A DNA stretch of 64,000 nucleotides from JAZREA01 sp045660545 (GCA_045660545.1 JAZREA010000002.1:145002-209001); one strand, 5' to 3'; positions 1 through 9,034 are shown, counted from the stretch's first letter. Program-made: numbers and translations. The notes: a model not told the origin generated them from the sequence alone.

Positions 1-96
1 CCTTGCAAGGACGACAAATTGAAAGTGTGCAAATTTATAAATTTAAGGCATACGGGGTTCAACACCCGAGTGCCTGAACAGAAAGGCGGTTTTAGT

Positions 97-1071
97 TTGA
101 GCAAAAAAACAAAATACACCACAATCGCCTTTCTGGTGCTTTTGTCAGTGGCCTGCGTTATATGCGTTTTGCGTTTCAAGTCTGTAAAAGTTGTGGCTTT
201 TTATACAAGAAATACTTTATCCTGGAGTAACGCAGAAGTTTCTGAAGACGGCTCGATAAATCTTGATTTTAAAAAAGGGGAAATGACTGTTAGGTTAAAG
301 AACGAGGTTAAAGGTAACATTGGCTATAACCTATATTTGTATACGGAAAAAGAAACTTCAAATGAGGCCAAGCTGTCGGCAAAAGATATGAGAGAAATTG
401 ACAAAAATGAGTATCCCGCTTCCCTAAAGGAATGCGATGTAAAATGCGCATATCGCGGTTATCTTGAAGGTAACACCAAAAAGGATTTTGAAATAAAGTC
501 GTCCGGTACTGCGGATTTAAGACTTTTAATGATTATAGAGGATAACAATTCTTATCCAAGGGAAGAAGAAAGCCTCCCCGCTGTTGCAAATGTAAAATTT
601 AATGCAGAGGTCCTGCTTGACGGGCAGTATCCACGAGGCAGTAATTATTCCTTCTCTTTAAAAGATGGGTCAGGAGAAATAATCGAAACAGTACATAATG
701 ACGACGGATATATTTCCTTTTCAAATATTGCATTAAAGGAAAAAGGGACTTACATATATTATCTCTCTCAAAACGAGGGGAAAGATAAAGAAACAATTTA
801 CGATAAATCGGTTTATAAAATAACTATGGTTGCAGAAGGGAAAAATTTTGCAAGGTTTTTTTGTGAAAAAGATGGTACGCAAATAGATACTTTACCAAGA
901 TTTTCAAATTATAAAGAAAACAAGGATATTGTTGATATAGAAAATATTGTAGAATATCCAAACAACGAGAAAAAATCGAACGAGAAACCAAATTATTTAC
1001 TGATATCAACCTTGGCGGTTGCTTTTCTGCTGATTCTGTTCTGCGTCGTGATAAACAAAAAGAAAGGGTGA
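97..1071 (+). CDS. Membrane-anchored FctA/Spy0128-like surface protein
   Basis: About 324 aa. A hydrophobic segment near the N-terminus (roughly residues 10-30) and a second at the very C-terminus followed by KKKG suggest an extracellular protein held in the membrane; no LPxTG motif is visible. The middle (about residues 170-285) resembles the pilin isopeptide domain of FctA/Spy0128 type, with a GYISF segment and the closing PRFSN-like stretch. The start is taken as TTG at 97 because AGGCGG lies about 7 nt upstream; an in-frame TTG at 19 exists but lacks a ribosome site. It overlaps the next gene and precedes a SipW peptidase and its probable substrates, so a structural or anchoring role in a surface fibre is inferred. 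Upstream context is outside the window. The family call is by resemblance only. Confidence 0.6.
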   Translation: MSKKTKYTTIAFLVLLSVACVICVLRFKSVKVVAFYTRNTLSWSNAEVSEDGSINLDFKKGEMTVRLKNEVKGNIGYNLYLYTEKETSNEAKLSAKDMREIDKNEYPASLKECDVKCAYRGYLEGNTKKDFEIKSSGTADLRLLMIIEDNNSYPREEESLPAVANVKFNAEVLLDGQYPRGSNYSFSLKDGSGEIIETVHNDDGYISFSNIALKEKGTYIYYLSQNEGKDKETIYDKSVYKITMVAEGKNFARFFCEKDGTQIDTLPRFSNYKENKDIVDIENIVEYPNNEKKSNEKPNYLLISTLAVAFLLILFCVVINKKKG

Positions 1072-1619
1072 TGCGAAATATGATTATGAATAAAAAACTT
1101 CAAATAAATGTCATAACCCTACTTCTTCTTTGTTTAGGACTTTGTATAACGAGCTTTGCGCTTTCATATACCGTGATAAAAATTGAGAGCAATTATTTTA
1201 AAACGGGTGAAATAAAAATCAACCTGAATGATGGCATGGCAATTATAGACGAGAATGATCCTTTGTTCGAGCCGGGCATGACGGTTGAAAAGGAATTCTT
1301 TATTAAAAACAACGGCGCTGAACCAATTTATTATAAGCTGAATTTTACGGGCGTTTCAGGTGAACTAAGCAAAGCAATCGTGGTTACGATATTAGACGAA
1401 AACCGACTCGAATTAGTATCGGGTAAGCTGTATGAGTTTGAAACCTCCAAGGAATTAATAGGTTCTTTAAGCAGGTATGAAAAACAAGATTTAATTGCAC
1501 GATTCCACTTCCCCGAAGACGAAGGGAATGAATACAAGGGTAAGTCGCTTGAGTTTAAAATGTCTGCGATTGCAGTCCAGACAAAAAACAACGATTCAGA
1601 AAATCCGAAATTTGAATAA
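1071..1619 (+). CDS. TasA/camelysin-like secreted protein
   Basis: About 182 aa with an N-terminal hydrophobic segment (residues about 8-28) and a beta-rich remainder. The pattern FKTGEIKINLNDG, then FEPGMTVEKEFFIKNNG and YYKLNF, is that of the TasA/camelysin (CotN, former M73) fold of SipW-processed fibre proteins. Several starts are possible (GTG 1068, ATG 1071, 1080, 1086); ATG 1071 overlaps the stop of the preceding gene, suggesting translational coupling. It is directly followed by the SipW-type peptidase. It lacks the clear AWFTD cleavage-site motif of the two later proteins, so it may stay membrane-tethered and act as an adaptor or minor subunit, as TapA does in Bacillus; that role is inference. 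Confidence 0.65.
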   Translation: MRNMIMNKKLQINVITLLLLCLGLCITSFALSYTVIKIESNYFKTGEIKINLNDGMAIIDENDPLFEPGMTVEKEFFIKNNGAEPIYYKLNFTGVSGELSKAIVVTILDENRLELVSGKLYEFETSKELIGSLSRYEKQDLIARFHFPEDEGNEYKGKSLEFKMSAIAVQTKNNDSENPKFE

Positions 1620-1630
1620 GGAGAAATGCA

Positions 1631-2311
1631 ATGAAAGTTTTAAATGTATTAAAAAATGTATTCACTTGGCTGCTTGTGGCAGCTGCGGTGTGTATGATGG
1701 TGTTTACGGTTGTCTCTGTAACAACCTTTGACCGAAACGACAGAGATTTATTTGGATATAAAGCCTTTATCTGCCGTTCTGACTCAATGAAAGCAACGGA
1801 CTTTGCGTCAGGTGATTTGGTGTTTGTTAAAGAGGTTTCACCAAACACTATTAAGGTAGGCGATATTATTTCCTATCGTTCAGAAGATCCTGACTCATTT
1901 GGCGAGACCTTTACCCATAAGGTGCGTTCTCTCACTACAAACGAAGATGGTCAGCCTTGTTTTATTACATACGGTACAACAACAGGAATTGATGATGATT
2001 CACCTGTAAAGTACACACAGTTTCAAGGAGTTTACAAATTTGATATACCAAAGCTTGGAACATTCTTTGCATTCTTAAAAACAACACCGGGATATTTTAT
2101 CTGTATATTCCTTCCGTTTATGCTTCTGATTTTAATGCAGGGTTTAAGTACGGTGAAATTGTTTAGAAAATATAAGAAAGAACAGATGGAAGAACTGACA
2201 TCCGAAAGAGAAAAACTGGAGGAAGAACGCAGACAAACGGCTGAAATGATGAAAGAGCTGCAAGCTCTCAAAGAACAGCTTTCGTCAAGAGACGGGCAAA
2301 AGTCCGAATAA
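1631..2311 (+). CDS. sipW: SipW-type signal peptidase I
   Basis: 226 aa. An N-terminal membrane segment (about residues 9-31) is followed by the signal peptidase box SDSM with Ser52 as nucleophile and by THKV with His96. The Ser/His arrangement, in place of the Ser/Lys dyad of ordinary bacterial type I peptidases, marks the ER-type/SipW branch. A second membrane segment lies at about 145-170, and the last 55 residues are a charged Glu/Lys/Gln coiled coil that is not part of the catalytic fold and may dock other fibre-locus components. SipW enzymes cleave TasA-like precursors; the three neighbouring proteins are its likely substrates. The gene follows the previous one by 11 bp with GGAG just upstream. 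Confidence 0.9.
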   Translation: MKVLNVLKNVFTWLLVAAAVCMMVFTVVSVTTFDRNDRDLFGYKAFICRSDSMKATDFASGDLVFVKEVSPNTIKVGDIISYRSEDPDSFGETFTHKVRSLTTNEDGQPCFITYGTTTGIDDDSPVKYTQFQGVYKFDIPKLGTFFAFLKTTPGYFICIFLPFMLLILMQGLSTVKLFRKYKKEQMEELTSEREKLEEERRQTAEMMKELQALKEQLSSRDGQKSE

Positions 2312-2382
2312 TTAAGGTATAGACAGCAAAGGGCTGTTTATATAGATTCGTCTGACAAAATAAACTTATAGGAGGTAAAAAA

Positions 2383-3753
2383 ATGACGAATAGTAAATTA
2401 ACAAAGAGAGCTTTGCTTACAAGCAGCATATCACTCCTTCTCTGCTTTACAATGCTTCTCGGAACCACATTCGCATGGTTCACAGACAGTGCTGCTACTG
2501 GCAGTAATGTAATCAAGTCAGGTAACTTGGACGTAGTAGTAGAGTACACACTTGACGGCAAAATCTGGAATGATCTTGACGGAGCAGATGACTTATTCAA
2601 AGATGTTCTTTGGGAACCGGGACACACCAGAGTAGTTGCTCTTAAAATCAAGAACAATGGCTCATTAGCATTAAAATACACAGCTAATATGAACATTGTT
2701 GAAGAGATTATCGGTAAGTCAGTAACAGGTGAAGATATTGTTTTATCTGACATTCTTACAGTAAGCACTCTTGTACAGCAGGCAAATGATGCTATGGGCG
2801 TAGGCGGTATTACCCTTGGTCTCGCTTTTGCAGGCGAAGACAAAGTAGGCTATGAGAACACTGCAAAATTCAAGGATGCCAATATCCTTAGAGAAAATCA
2901 AGAGCTTGCTCCCGGAATTGAACATTATCTGATCGTTAAAGTTGACATGGCTGAAACAGTTGGTAATGAAGCAAACCATAATGGTACAGACATTCCTACT
3001 ATCAACTTTGGTATAAATGTTCTCGCAACTCAGTTTACATACGAAAACGACAGCTTTGGCAATCAGTATGATAAGGATGCTTTTGTAGCAGACGAGTATG
3101 TAACAACAGCCGACGGCCTTATCGAAGCTCTCGAAGGTGCAGGCGAGGGTGAAGTAATCGGTCTTATGAACAACATAAAGATAGATCCTGCAAACATGAG
3201 CAACGCTTACGGTACAACAGGCATCAACATTAAGAACGGACAGATTCTTGACGGTAACGGCTATACACTTGATATTAAAGGAGCTGGCGGTACTTGGGAC
3301 TCGGGTATCAATACAACAGGCGGTACAATCAGGAATCTGACAGTTACCGGTTCTTTCCGAGGCATCTTCATTAACCACAACAGTTCACACAGCGAGCCTG
3401 TAGTTCTTGAAAAAGTTATTACCAGAGGTACTACATACACCATCAGCTGTGACCAGGGCATGAACCAGACTCTTAAAGCTAAGGATTGCGAATTCTACGG
3501 TTGGACCAGCTTTGCTGCTACACTTGGTAACGCAACATTCAACAAATGTAAGTTTGGAGAAGGCAGCGGATATGCTTACTGCCGTCCTTATGCTCCCACT
3601 ACTTTTGTAGGCTGTGATTTTGAAGCAGGATTTGAAATGGATCCAAGAGCTGCTGTTACTTTTGAAAACTGCACTATTGGTGGTGTGGCTCTCACAGCAG
3701 ATAATCTTGCAACTCTCGTAACTTCAAATATTGCAAATGCAACAGTTAAATAA
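2383..3753 (+). CDS. SipW-dependent fibre protein with beta-helix C-terminus
   Basis: 456 aa. The N-terminus is a signal peptide with the SipW-type end TTFAWFTDS (about residues 28-36). Residues about 37-225 follow the TasA/camelysin pattern (SGNLDVVVEYT, WEPGHTRVVALKIKNNG). The remainder carries short Asn/Gly-rich rungs (GTTGINIKNG, GTIRNLTVTG, LKAKDCEF, ATFNKCKF, VTFENCTIGG) typical of a right-handed parallel beta-helix. A strong AGGAGGT lies 8 nt before the start. The gene is probably the major fibre subunit. Two hairpins follow it, which could limit expression of the next gene relative to this one. The combination of a TasA-like head and a beta-helix tail suggests a fibre with an adhesive module; binding target unknown. 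Confidence 0.75.
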   Translation: MTNSKLTKRALLTSSISLLLCFTMLLGTTFAWFTDSAATGSNVIKSGNLDVVVEYTLDGKIWNDLDGADDLFKDVLWEPGHTRVVALKIKNNGSLALKYTANMNIVEEIIGKSVTGEDIVLSDILTVSTLVQQANDAMGVGGITLGLAFAGEDKVGYENTAKFKDANILRENQELAPGIEHYLIVKVDMAETVGNEANHNGTDIPTINFGINVLATQFTYENDSFGNQYDKDAFVADEYVTTADGLIEALEGAGEGEVIGLMNNIKIDPANMSNAYGTTGINIKNGQILDGNGYTLDIKGAGGTWDSGINTTGGTIRNLTVTGSFRGIFINHNSSHSEPVVLEKVITRGTTYTISCDQGMNQTLKAKDCEFYGWTSFAATLGNATFNKCKFGEGSGYAYCRPYAPTTFVGCDFEAGFEMDPRAAVTFENCTIGGVALTADNLATLVTSNIANATVK

Positions 3754-3771
3754 TTTGTTATCTTGCCTAAT

Positions 3772-3841
3772 CTCCTATCCCTCATTTTGAGGGATAGGAG
3801 GGTAATCAAAAGGCATAAGCTTGTGTTTGTGCCTTTTGATT
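3772..3841 (+). terminator. Two consecutive hairpins between fibre genes
   Basis: The first hairpin has 13-nt perfect arms (3772-3784 and 3788-3800) with a 3-nt loop. The second has 12-nt arms (3804-3815 and 3830-3841). Neither is followed by a good T tract, so they may be 3' stabilisers or partial attenuators for the upstream transcript rather than full terminators. Confidence 0.55.
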
Positions 3842-3873
3842 GCCGTAATAAAAAACTCAATCGGAGGTATGTT

Positions 3874-6459
3874 ATGAGTTTACTGCAAAAAAAAGAAAAA
3901 CAGAATAAAAATAACGACCCGTTAATCCGGCTTATGACACCGATGATTGCAGGTATTTTAGCATGCACATTTTGCCTTGTCAGTATGACGTGGGCTTGGT
4001 TTACTGCGTCTGTCGATACACCGACGCAGACAATACAATCTGCTAGCCGCAGCACCTCTGTGGTAGTTTATGAAGTTAGTCAGCCTGAAGAGGAAAATGG
4101 AAATCCTACTAAAACCCTGATAAATCCTGAAATATCAGAAGAGCTTTCTCTTGCCGAAGATGCACAGGCGGAGGAGGATGCGAGTGTTATAATAGCTGGT
4201 GAGTCCGTTGTTTGGGAATTATCACCGGAAAAAAGCTACGAGGTTGTAATGACAGGCAGCGGAACGGCATCCACGGGTTATTGCAAAGTTGCCTTATCAC
4301 ATACGTCAAGCAGAAGTGATAAAGCCGAAACAAAGCTGTACACAACCACTGCCTTTGAAAAAGACAATACGGTTACATTTACCTACAATACCGGCGGCTT
4401 TTCCGATGTAGAAGGTGTTACAGAAACCGAATGGAAAAAATATGTAGAAACAACCACTCCGCCGACACTTACGATTGCGTCTTTTTGGGGCAAACCGGCA
4501 GAAGATGAGACATCACAGGTTTCGTTAATGTCTTTGCGCAACACTGAGGAAGAAGAAATTATGCTTTTGTCTGACGGCGATGTGTTAGGCTTAGCTCCTA
4601 TCCCTTGCCCGGAAGCAAAGGCCGAAACCGAAATTGAGTTAGAGGGCTTTGAAATTCAAGAGGGGGCGGAAATTTCTGCTGAGGAGGATTATAAAATATC
4701 GCTTACACTAAAAGAAGGCTATGAAATGCCAAGTGAAGTGGTAGTTAATATTGATGGCAAGGACTATGTTGTTTCTACTGAAGGTACTGAGGCAAGTGAT
4801 GATGCGCCGTACTATGATGCCCAAAGCGGCGTTTTAACAGTTCCCTATGCTCTTTTAAGTGATGGTGTTACAGTTTCTGTTAAAGCCATTGCGATACCGA
4901 TTCCCGAAGAAACTGAAGAAGAAAGCGAAGAAGCGACCGAGGAAACCACAGAGGAAGTAGCAGATAATAGTGTTGTAGCTGACAACCCGACTAAAAAAGA
5001 AGACGGCGAACAAGATAGTGACGAACCTGAGAAAACCCCTGCGGGCGATGGCGGTAATGATGATGACGATGAAGCTGACGATAATTCAGGAGACTCGTCA
5101 AATGACAATGCTTCTTCCTCCGAAGATGAAAAAGCAGATATCAAACTGAATCTTTCGCAGTTAACAATCAATCTTGAAGAAACTAAGATTCCAACTAATG
5201 CAGACCTTGTTCTTACACTTTCTGCGAAAGAGGATATGGAGCTTCCTGAGCAGATTGTAATTACCCTTGATAAAACAATCCGTGATGAAAATACCGATAA
5301 TGAAAAAATTGAAGAGGACAAAACGGAATATATCATAAATACAGATGGCAAGGATAATCCTGAAGGCTTCGGGTTTGATGCTAAAAGCGGAGAACTTACA
5401 ATATCATCAGAATTGCTTGAAGGTGTACGTGAAATTACAATAGCCGATACCGAAGATAACGAAGCTGACGAGGATGAAGATAAGGCTACACTTACATTTG
5501 AGGTTAAAAACCTTACCTTTGATTTCACAGATGAAGAAATTGTGACTGATGAGGATGTCGTAATTACCTTTACTGCGGGGGAAGGCTATGAGTTGCCTGA
5601 AACAATTACAATTACGATTGACGGCGAGGAATACATTGTTTACACAAGTGCCGAAGATTGCGATAAAAACCCTGACGGAATTACATTCGATATAGAAACA
5701 GGCACACTTACCATATCCAAGGATTTACTCAAAGATGTAGAGTCAATAACCATTACCGCAGAGGGTATTGAAAAAGAGGATGATGAGTCCGAAGAAAATG
5801 AAGAAAACTCTGATGCAGACAATAAGGATAAGGATGCCAGCGACAATGGAAATGAGTCTGAAGGTGGCGAAGATACGGATAAGGAAACCGGAAGCGAAAC
5901 AGACACCCCTGCCGCTGATGACAAGGCCGAAACCGAGGTAGAAACGGAAGTTGAGGATGAAGAAAAGGAGGAAACAATCATTCCTGAAACTAACCCTGAT
6001 AACGCTACTGATGGAGAACGCGAGGATGAAATTGAATCTTTGGAACCTGGCGCCGAGCCGATAAATCCTGCTGCACCGGATATAGAAGACAACACCAATG
6101 CCGAGCAGGGCGGTGAAAATGCAGAAACAGAAGAAAGCGGTAAAGATTCAATTGAGAGCGGAAGTGAAGAATCTGCCAAGCCCACTCCGGATACTGAAAG
6201 TGGTGACGTTGAAGAAACTACTGCACCAACACAGTCGACAACTCCGGCTGAGCCAAGCGCAACGCTTGTTATACCGACAACCTCTTCACCTGTTACAAGT
6301 GAAACGAGTATCCCGTGTGCAGATACACAAGCAGAAGGCAACATGTTAAGCGTCCCAACTTCTTCTGTGCCCGAACCAACCGAGAACGTTAATTCAAACG
6401 GAGCAATTGAAACGGTAGGTGCAACAACATCTTCGGAAAACAAGGAAGAGCTTTGTTAA
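3874..6459 (+). CDS. Large acidic SipW-dependent secreted protein with triple repeat
   Basis: 861 aa. The start at 3874 is set by CGGAGG upstream. A hydrophobic signal segment ends in MTWAWFTAS, the SipW cleavage-type motif. About residues 250-640 contain three copies of an approximately 80-residue module with recurring elements: Lys/Glu-Gly-Tyr/Met-Glu-x-Pro, then IDGKxYxV, then FDxxTGTLTIS, then LL-x-x-V; they are separated by Glu/Asp-rich linkers. The last 200 residues are extremely Glu/Asp/Ser/Thr/Pro-rich and look unstructured, with no LPxTG, GW or SLH anchor. It is a probable secreted fibre or matrix protein; the acidic linkers could bind divalent metal. Function inferred only from context and signal motif. 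Confidence 0.65.
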   Translation: MSLLQKKEKQNKNNDPLIRLMTPMIAGILACTFCLVSMTWAWFTASVDTPTQTIQSASRSTSVVVYEVSQPEEENGNPTKTLINPEISEELSLAEDAQAEEDASVIIAGESVVWELSPEKSYEVVMTGSGTASTGYCKVALSHTSSRSDKAETKLYTTTAFEKDNTVTFTYNTGGFSDVEGVTETEWKKYVETTTPPTLTIASFWGKPAEDETSQVSLMSLRNTEEEEIMLLSDGDVLGLAPIPCPEAKAETEIELEGFEIQEGAEISAEEDYKISLTLKEGYEMPSEVVVNIDGKDYVVSTEGTEASDDAPYYDAQSGVLTVPYALLSDGVTVSVKAIAIPIPEETEEESEEATEETTEEVADNSVVADNPTKKEDGEQDSDEPEKTPAGDGGNDDDDEADDNSGDSSNDNASSSEDEKADIKLNLSQLTINLEETKIPTNADLVLTLSAKEDMELPEQIVITLDKTIRDENTDNEKIEEDKTEYIINTDGKDNPEGFGFDAKSGELTISSELLEGVREITIADTEDNEADEDEDKATLTFEVKNLTFDFTDEEIVTDEDVVITFTAGEGYELPETITITIDGEEYIVYTSAEDCDKNPDGITFDIETGTLTISKDLLKDVESITITAEGIEKEDDESEENEENSDADNKDKDASDNGNESEGGEDTDKETGSETDTPAADDKAETEVETEVEDEEKEETIIPETNPDNATDGEREDEIESLEPGAEPINPAAPDIEDNTNAEQGGENAETEESGKDSIESGSEESAKPTPDTESGDVEETTAPTQSTTPAEPSATLVIPTTSSPVTSETSIPCADTQAEGNMLSVPTSSVPEPTENVNSNGAIETVGATTSSENKEELC

Positions 6460-6491
6460 CGGTATTTGACTTTGTTGTGTTACCTGATATA

Positions 6492-6527
6492 AATCTGTAA
6501 TTCACTTTGTGAGTTACAGATTTTTTT
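6492..6527 (+). terminator. Rho-independent terminator of the fibre locus
   Basis: 14-nt arms (6492-6505 and 6509-6522, one G-U pair) with loop TTT and a following T run. The rest of the interval to 6753 is very AT-rich with A-runs and no other gene seen. Confidence 0.85.
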
Positions 6528-6753
6528 AAAAACAATCAAATTCGTACAATAACCGCCAATATAAGTTGTCGAAAAAACGTAAAAACCAAGGTAAAAAAAT
6601 CGAAAATCGTCAAAAAATGCGAAAAAAGCAACTACAAGTTGCGCAAAAAACCAATGAAAGTTGATTGCTATAATCCAAATATTTTGATAAAATCATTATA
6701 AACGAGATAGTTTTGAAAAAATTTCTTATAATAATTGAAATGAGGATGATACA

Positions 6754-8373
6754 ATGACGATTGGCGAGAAGATTGCACATCTTAGAAGTGCTAATGGCTT
6801 GTCACAGGAACAATTAGCAGAGAAACTTAATCTGTCAAGACAGTCTGTTTCCAAATGGGAAATGGACCAGGCTCTGCCGCAGATTGATAACGTGTTGCAG
6901 CTTTGCGAGCTGTTCTCCGTTTCGACGGACGAGCTGTTGCGCAGCAACATTTCCGTTTCTTGCGGCACAGGCGAAAAGCGCGGTAATAAATACTTTGGCA
7001 CAGACGGCTTTCGAGGCGAGGCAAATGTCGGCCCGACCTCGTTGCAGGCGTACAAAATCGGTAGATTTTTGGGCTGGTATTACGGGTCGGAACTCTCCGG
7101 ATGCCAAAAGAGCGGCTATCGCCCCAAAATCGTTATAGGTAAAGACCCAAGACGCTCGAGCTATATGCTCGAATATTCCATCGTTGCCGGTATAACGGCG
7201 TCGGGCGCGGACGCGTATATGCTCCACGTTACCACAACGCCCAGCGTGTCGTACGTAACCAGACAGGACGAGTTCGACTGCGGAATAATGATAACCGCAA
7301 GCCATAACCCGTACTACGACAACGGCATCAAGGTTATAAACCGCTATGGCGAAAAGCTTGACGATTCTACAACTGCTCTTATCGAGGCGTATATCGACGG
7401 CGACTTAAATAGCCTCGGCGTTAATTCGGACGACTTGCCGCTGGCACATAGGGAGAAAATCGGCGCGATTATCGACTACGTTTCGGGCAGAAACAGGTAC
7501 TTAGGATATCTGATTTCCATCGCGTCCCACTCGTATAAAAACTTCAAAATTGGTATAGACTGCGCAAACGGCGCGTCTTGGATGCTGGCACGTCAGGTGT
7601 TTGGTGCTTTGGGTGCGCAGCTTACTATAATAGGGGACGAGCCGGACGGCCTTAATGTAAATATCGGCTGCGGCTCAACTCATATCGAAAAGCTCTGTAA
7701 GCTCGTTAAGGATAACCACTTAGACGTGGGCTTTGCCTTCGACGGAGACGCCGACAGATGTATCGCCGTGGACGAAAACGGAAACGTAGTAGACGGCGAC
7801 GCCATTTTGTACATCTTAGGTAAAAGGTTAAAGTCAAGGGGCACGCTAAAAGACGACACAATCGTAGCTACCGTAATGTCAAACAGCGGACTTATCAAAA
7901 GCCTTAAAGAAATCGGCATCAACTGCGTACAGACCAAGGTGGGCGACCGCTTCGTGTACGAATGTATGCAGGAAAATGACTACATGTTGGGCGGCGAACA
8001 GTCTGGCCATATTATCTTAAAAAAATATGCCACAACGGGCGACGGAATCCTGACAGCCATTATGGTTGCGGAAGAGATGTGCGAGCTTAAATCCACCTTG
8101 TCCGATATGTGTAAAAACGTAATGTTATACCCTCAGCTGACTAAAAATATCAGGGTTAAAAACAAAGACGCGGTCGTAAATGACGGCGAAGTAAAGGCGG
8201 CAGTCGCAGAGGTTGAGGGCTTAATCAATGGCGAAGGCAGGGTTCTTTTAAGACAGAGCGGAACCGAGCCGGTAATCAGGGTAATGGTCGAGAGTAAAAG
8301 CGACGAGCTTTGCGAAGAGTATGCGAATATGATTATAGATGTAATTAAAGAAAGAGGGTATGTCAGTGAATAA
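6754..8373 (+). CDS. glmM: HTH (Xre) - phosphoglucosamine mutase fusion
   Basis: 539 aa. Residues 1-65 form a Cro/C1-type helix-turn-helix (LSQEQLAEKLNLSRQSVSKW). From residue 79 a complete GlmM-type phosphohexomutase begins with KYFGTDGFRG. It contains the phosphoserine loop TASHNP (Ser183), the metal loop DGDAD (Asp330/332/334), the sugar loop GGEQSGH (about 413-419) and the phosphate loop RQSGTEP near 501. The enzyme interconverts glucosamine-6-P and glucosamine-1-P for UDP-GlcNAc synthesis. GlmM is normally about 450 aa with no HTH; no Met/GTG/TTG start with a ribosome site is seen at the domain junction, so the fusion looks real. It overlaps the following acyltransferase-like gene and precedes nagB, suggesting an amino-sugar operon that may sense its own substrate; the regulatory idea is inference. 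Confidence 0.85.
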   Translation: MTIGEKIAHLRSANGLSQEQLAEKLNLSRQSVSKWEMDQALPQIDNVLQLCELFSVSTDELLRSNISVSCGTGEKRGNKYFGTDGFRGEANVGPTSLQAYKIGRFLGWYYGSELSGCQKSGYRPKIVIGKDPRRSSYMLEYSIVAGITASGADAYMLHVTTTPSVSYVTRQDEFDCGIMITASHNPYYDNGIKVINRYGEKLDDSTTALIEAYIDGDLNSLGVNSDDLPLAHREKIGAIIDYVSGRNRYLGYLISIASHSYKNFKIGIDCANGASWMLARQVFGALGAQLTIIGDEPDGLNVNIGCGSTHIEKLCKLVKDNHLDVGFAFDGDADRCIAVDENGNVVDGDAILYILGKRLKSRGTLKDDTIVATVMSNSGLIKSLKEIGINCVQTKVGDRFVYECMQENDYMLGGEQSGHIILKKYATTGDGILTAIMVAEEMCELKSTLSDMCKNVMLYPQLTKNIRVKNKDAVVNDGEVKAAVAEVEGLINGEGRVLLRQSGTEPVIRVMVESKSDELCEEYANMIIDVIKERGYVSE

Positions 8374-9034
8374 ACCTGTAAAGACAATAGAGCTTTTTGA
8401 GTGCGTTACACCGTACCTTACCGACCTGTTTGCATCTTGTGAATATCCCTGGCAGATTCTGCCCAAAATAAAGGAACAGATAAAGTCCCTTTTGGAAACG
8501 GGAATAGAAGGCTACCATGAAATCCAAGACGGCGTTTTAGTCGGCGAAGATGTTAAAATCTATCCGAATGTTGTCATAGAGCCGCCCGCAATCATCGGCT
8601 CAGGGACCGAGATAAGACCGGGCGCATTTTTAAGGGGCAACGTAATCACCGGCAGAAACTGCGTAATCGGCAATTCTACTGAGATGAAAAACTGCGTCCT
8701 GCTCGATAACGTTCAGGTTCCACACTATAACTATGTAGGCGACTCGGTTTTGGGCAACTTTGCTCACATGGGCGCAGGCTCTGTTTGCTCCAACTTAAAG
8801 TCAGACGGCAAGAACGTGGTCGTCCACGCAGATACCGACTACGAAACAGGCCTCAGGAAAATCGGCGGAATTTTAGGCGATAAGGCGGACGTCGGATGCG
8901 GCTGTGTTGTAAATCCGGGCACCGTAATAGGCAAGGGCACGCGCGTTTATCCGCTGACTTCTTTAAGAGGCGTAATAGGCGAGAATTGCATAGTAAAGTC
9001 GATGGATAACATCGTTGTAAAGGAAAATAGATAA
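8366..9034 (+). CDS. GlmU-like left-handed beta-helix acyltransferase
   Basis: About 222 aa. Most of the protein is hexapeptide repeats (VLVGEDVKIYPNVVI, GSGTEIRPGAFL, TGRNCVIGNSTEMK, IGKGTRVYPLTSL) of the left-handed beta-helix transferase fold. The central portion resembles the C-terminal acetyltransferase half of GlmU, but the N-terminal pyrophosphorylase half is absent, replaced by an approximately 50-residue helical region. GTG at 8366 is preferred because GAGGG lies 7 nt upstream; ATG at 8360 is only 1 nt from it. It overlaps the end of glmM. A role in N-acetylation of glucosamine-1-P or in sugar nucleotide transfer is likely; the acceptor cannot be read from the sequence. Confidence 0.75.
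   Translation: MNKPVKTIELFECVTPYLTDLFASCEYPWQILPKIKEQIKSLLETGIEGYHEIQDGVLVGEDVKIYPNVVIEPPAIIGSGTEIRPGAFLRGNVITGRNCVIGNSTEMKNCVLLDNVQVPHYNYVGDSVLGNFAHMGAGSVCSNLKSDGKNVVVHADTDYETGLRKIGGILGDKADVGCGCVVNPGTVIGKGTRVYPLTSLRGVIGENCIVKSMDNIVVKENR

Noticed and set aside
2743..3378. 211-aa minus-strand frame in the beta-helix fibre gene
   Set aside because: Cys-rich random composition, no ribosome site, fully inside a well-supported gene.
4845..6443. Long minus-strand reading frames (227 and 267 aa) opposite the acidic secreted protein
   Set aside because: They are Ser-rich shadows produced by the GAA/GAT-rich codons of the real gene and have no ribosome site.
97..6459. Sortase-anchored pilus locus
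   Set aside because: No LPxTG motif in any of the proteins and no sortase gene; the peptidase is SipW-type.
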